DNA from: Streptomyces sp. NRRL F-5122
Lineage (GTDB): Bacteria > Actinomycetota > Actinomycetes > Streptomycetales > Streptomycetaceae
DNA length: 31,679 bases
Assembly (NCBI RefSeq): GCF_001507435.1
Contig: NZ_LMWH01000272.1
Span: forward strand, 1-31,679
Reading direction: 5' to 3'
Position 1 is the stretch's first letter, and each line of letters opens with the position of its first letter. The notes under the pieces are model-generated. The model made no database searches, had not been told where the DNA came from, and saw only the letters and a list, made by a program, of their open reading frames with translations. Below are positions 31,595-31,679 of the stretch, one piece after another. Position numbers and translations under genes: made by a program.

Positions 31595-31679
31595 TCAGGT
31601 CCGTATCGGTGTGGGTATGTCGCGGTGGCAGGTGGGGCAGGCGCCGGTCCAGAGGGCGAGGTGTGTTTGTAGCTCGCGG
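31595..31679 (-). CDS. 3' end of an unidentified gene entering from the right edge
   Basis: The last 28 codons of a minus-strand gene are visible, ending at TGA 31595-31597. They read ELQTHLALWTGACPTCHRDI and then PTPIRT, with a Cys-x-x-Cys pair that could bind zinc. Codon bias is typical for the region. The start and most of the protein lie outside the window, so the family cannot be named. Confidence 0.5.
   Translation of the reverse strand, partial: RELQTHLALWTGACPTCHRDIPTPIRT

Overview
The window looks like chromosomal DNA of Streptomyces or a close relative. GC content is very high, with strong third-codon-position GC bias, GTG and TTG starts and GGAGG-type ribosome binding sites. Several families here are typical of that genus: a SARP/AfsR-like regulator, a putative type VII secreted protein, and the DUF6817, DUF6928, DUF7660 and DUF1877 families. 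Much of the window is accessory DNA full of broken insertion sequences.

Layout. (1) 1-6673: the 5' part of a large putative T7SS-secreted protein that runs off the left edge; a divergent LysM/transmembrane protein; an ECF sigma factor; and a 966-aa SARP-NB-ARC-TPR regulator. (2) 6674-9256: a graveyard in which the two ends of an IS630-type transposase gene flank a broken IS110-type transposase. (3) 9236-13551: a MarR regulator divergent from a Cys-nucleophile alpha/beta hydrolase, then DUF6817, GNAT and HAD genes. (4) 13613-15352: a frameshifted IS256-type transposase and an IS5-type remnant. (5) 15354-23681: a nine-gene minus-strand operon of the conserved Nit1 / MSMEG_0565-0572 type. In transcription order it encodes the MSMEG_0570 protein, MSMEG_0569 flavoprotein, amidohydrolase, MSMEG_0572/Sll0783 protein, MSMEG_0568 radical SAM enzyme, MSMEG_0567 GNAT-AIR-synthase fusion, nitrilase, a second nitrilase-like protein and MSMEG_0565 glycosyltransferase. 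(6) 24256-24830: fragments of three more transposases. (7) 24833-31679: a MarR/quinone-oxidoreductase pair with visible operators, small hypothetical genes, a decayed gene, a degenerate tRNA-Ser, a dispersed hairpin repeat, a 30-codon ORF in front of a perfect terminator, and the tail of another gene.

The centrepiece is the Nit1 operon. Its genes overlap or lie within a few dozen bases, so they are almost certainly co-transcribed and translationally coupled. Related clusters are tied to nitrogen starvation in cyanobacteria and, as nit1C, to cyanide assimilation in Pseudomonas; the product here is unknown. The unusual feature is a tandem nitrilase pair. The first copy keeps Glu-Lys-Cys, whereas the second has Asp where the catalytic Cys should be and Asp in place of the first Glu, yet keeps the Lys and is otherwise intact. 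That suggests a pseudoenzyme partner or a changed chemistry. Transposase remnants on both sides suggest the operon sits in a rearranged or acquired segment.
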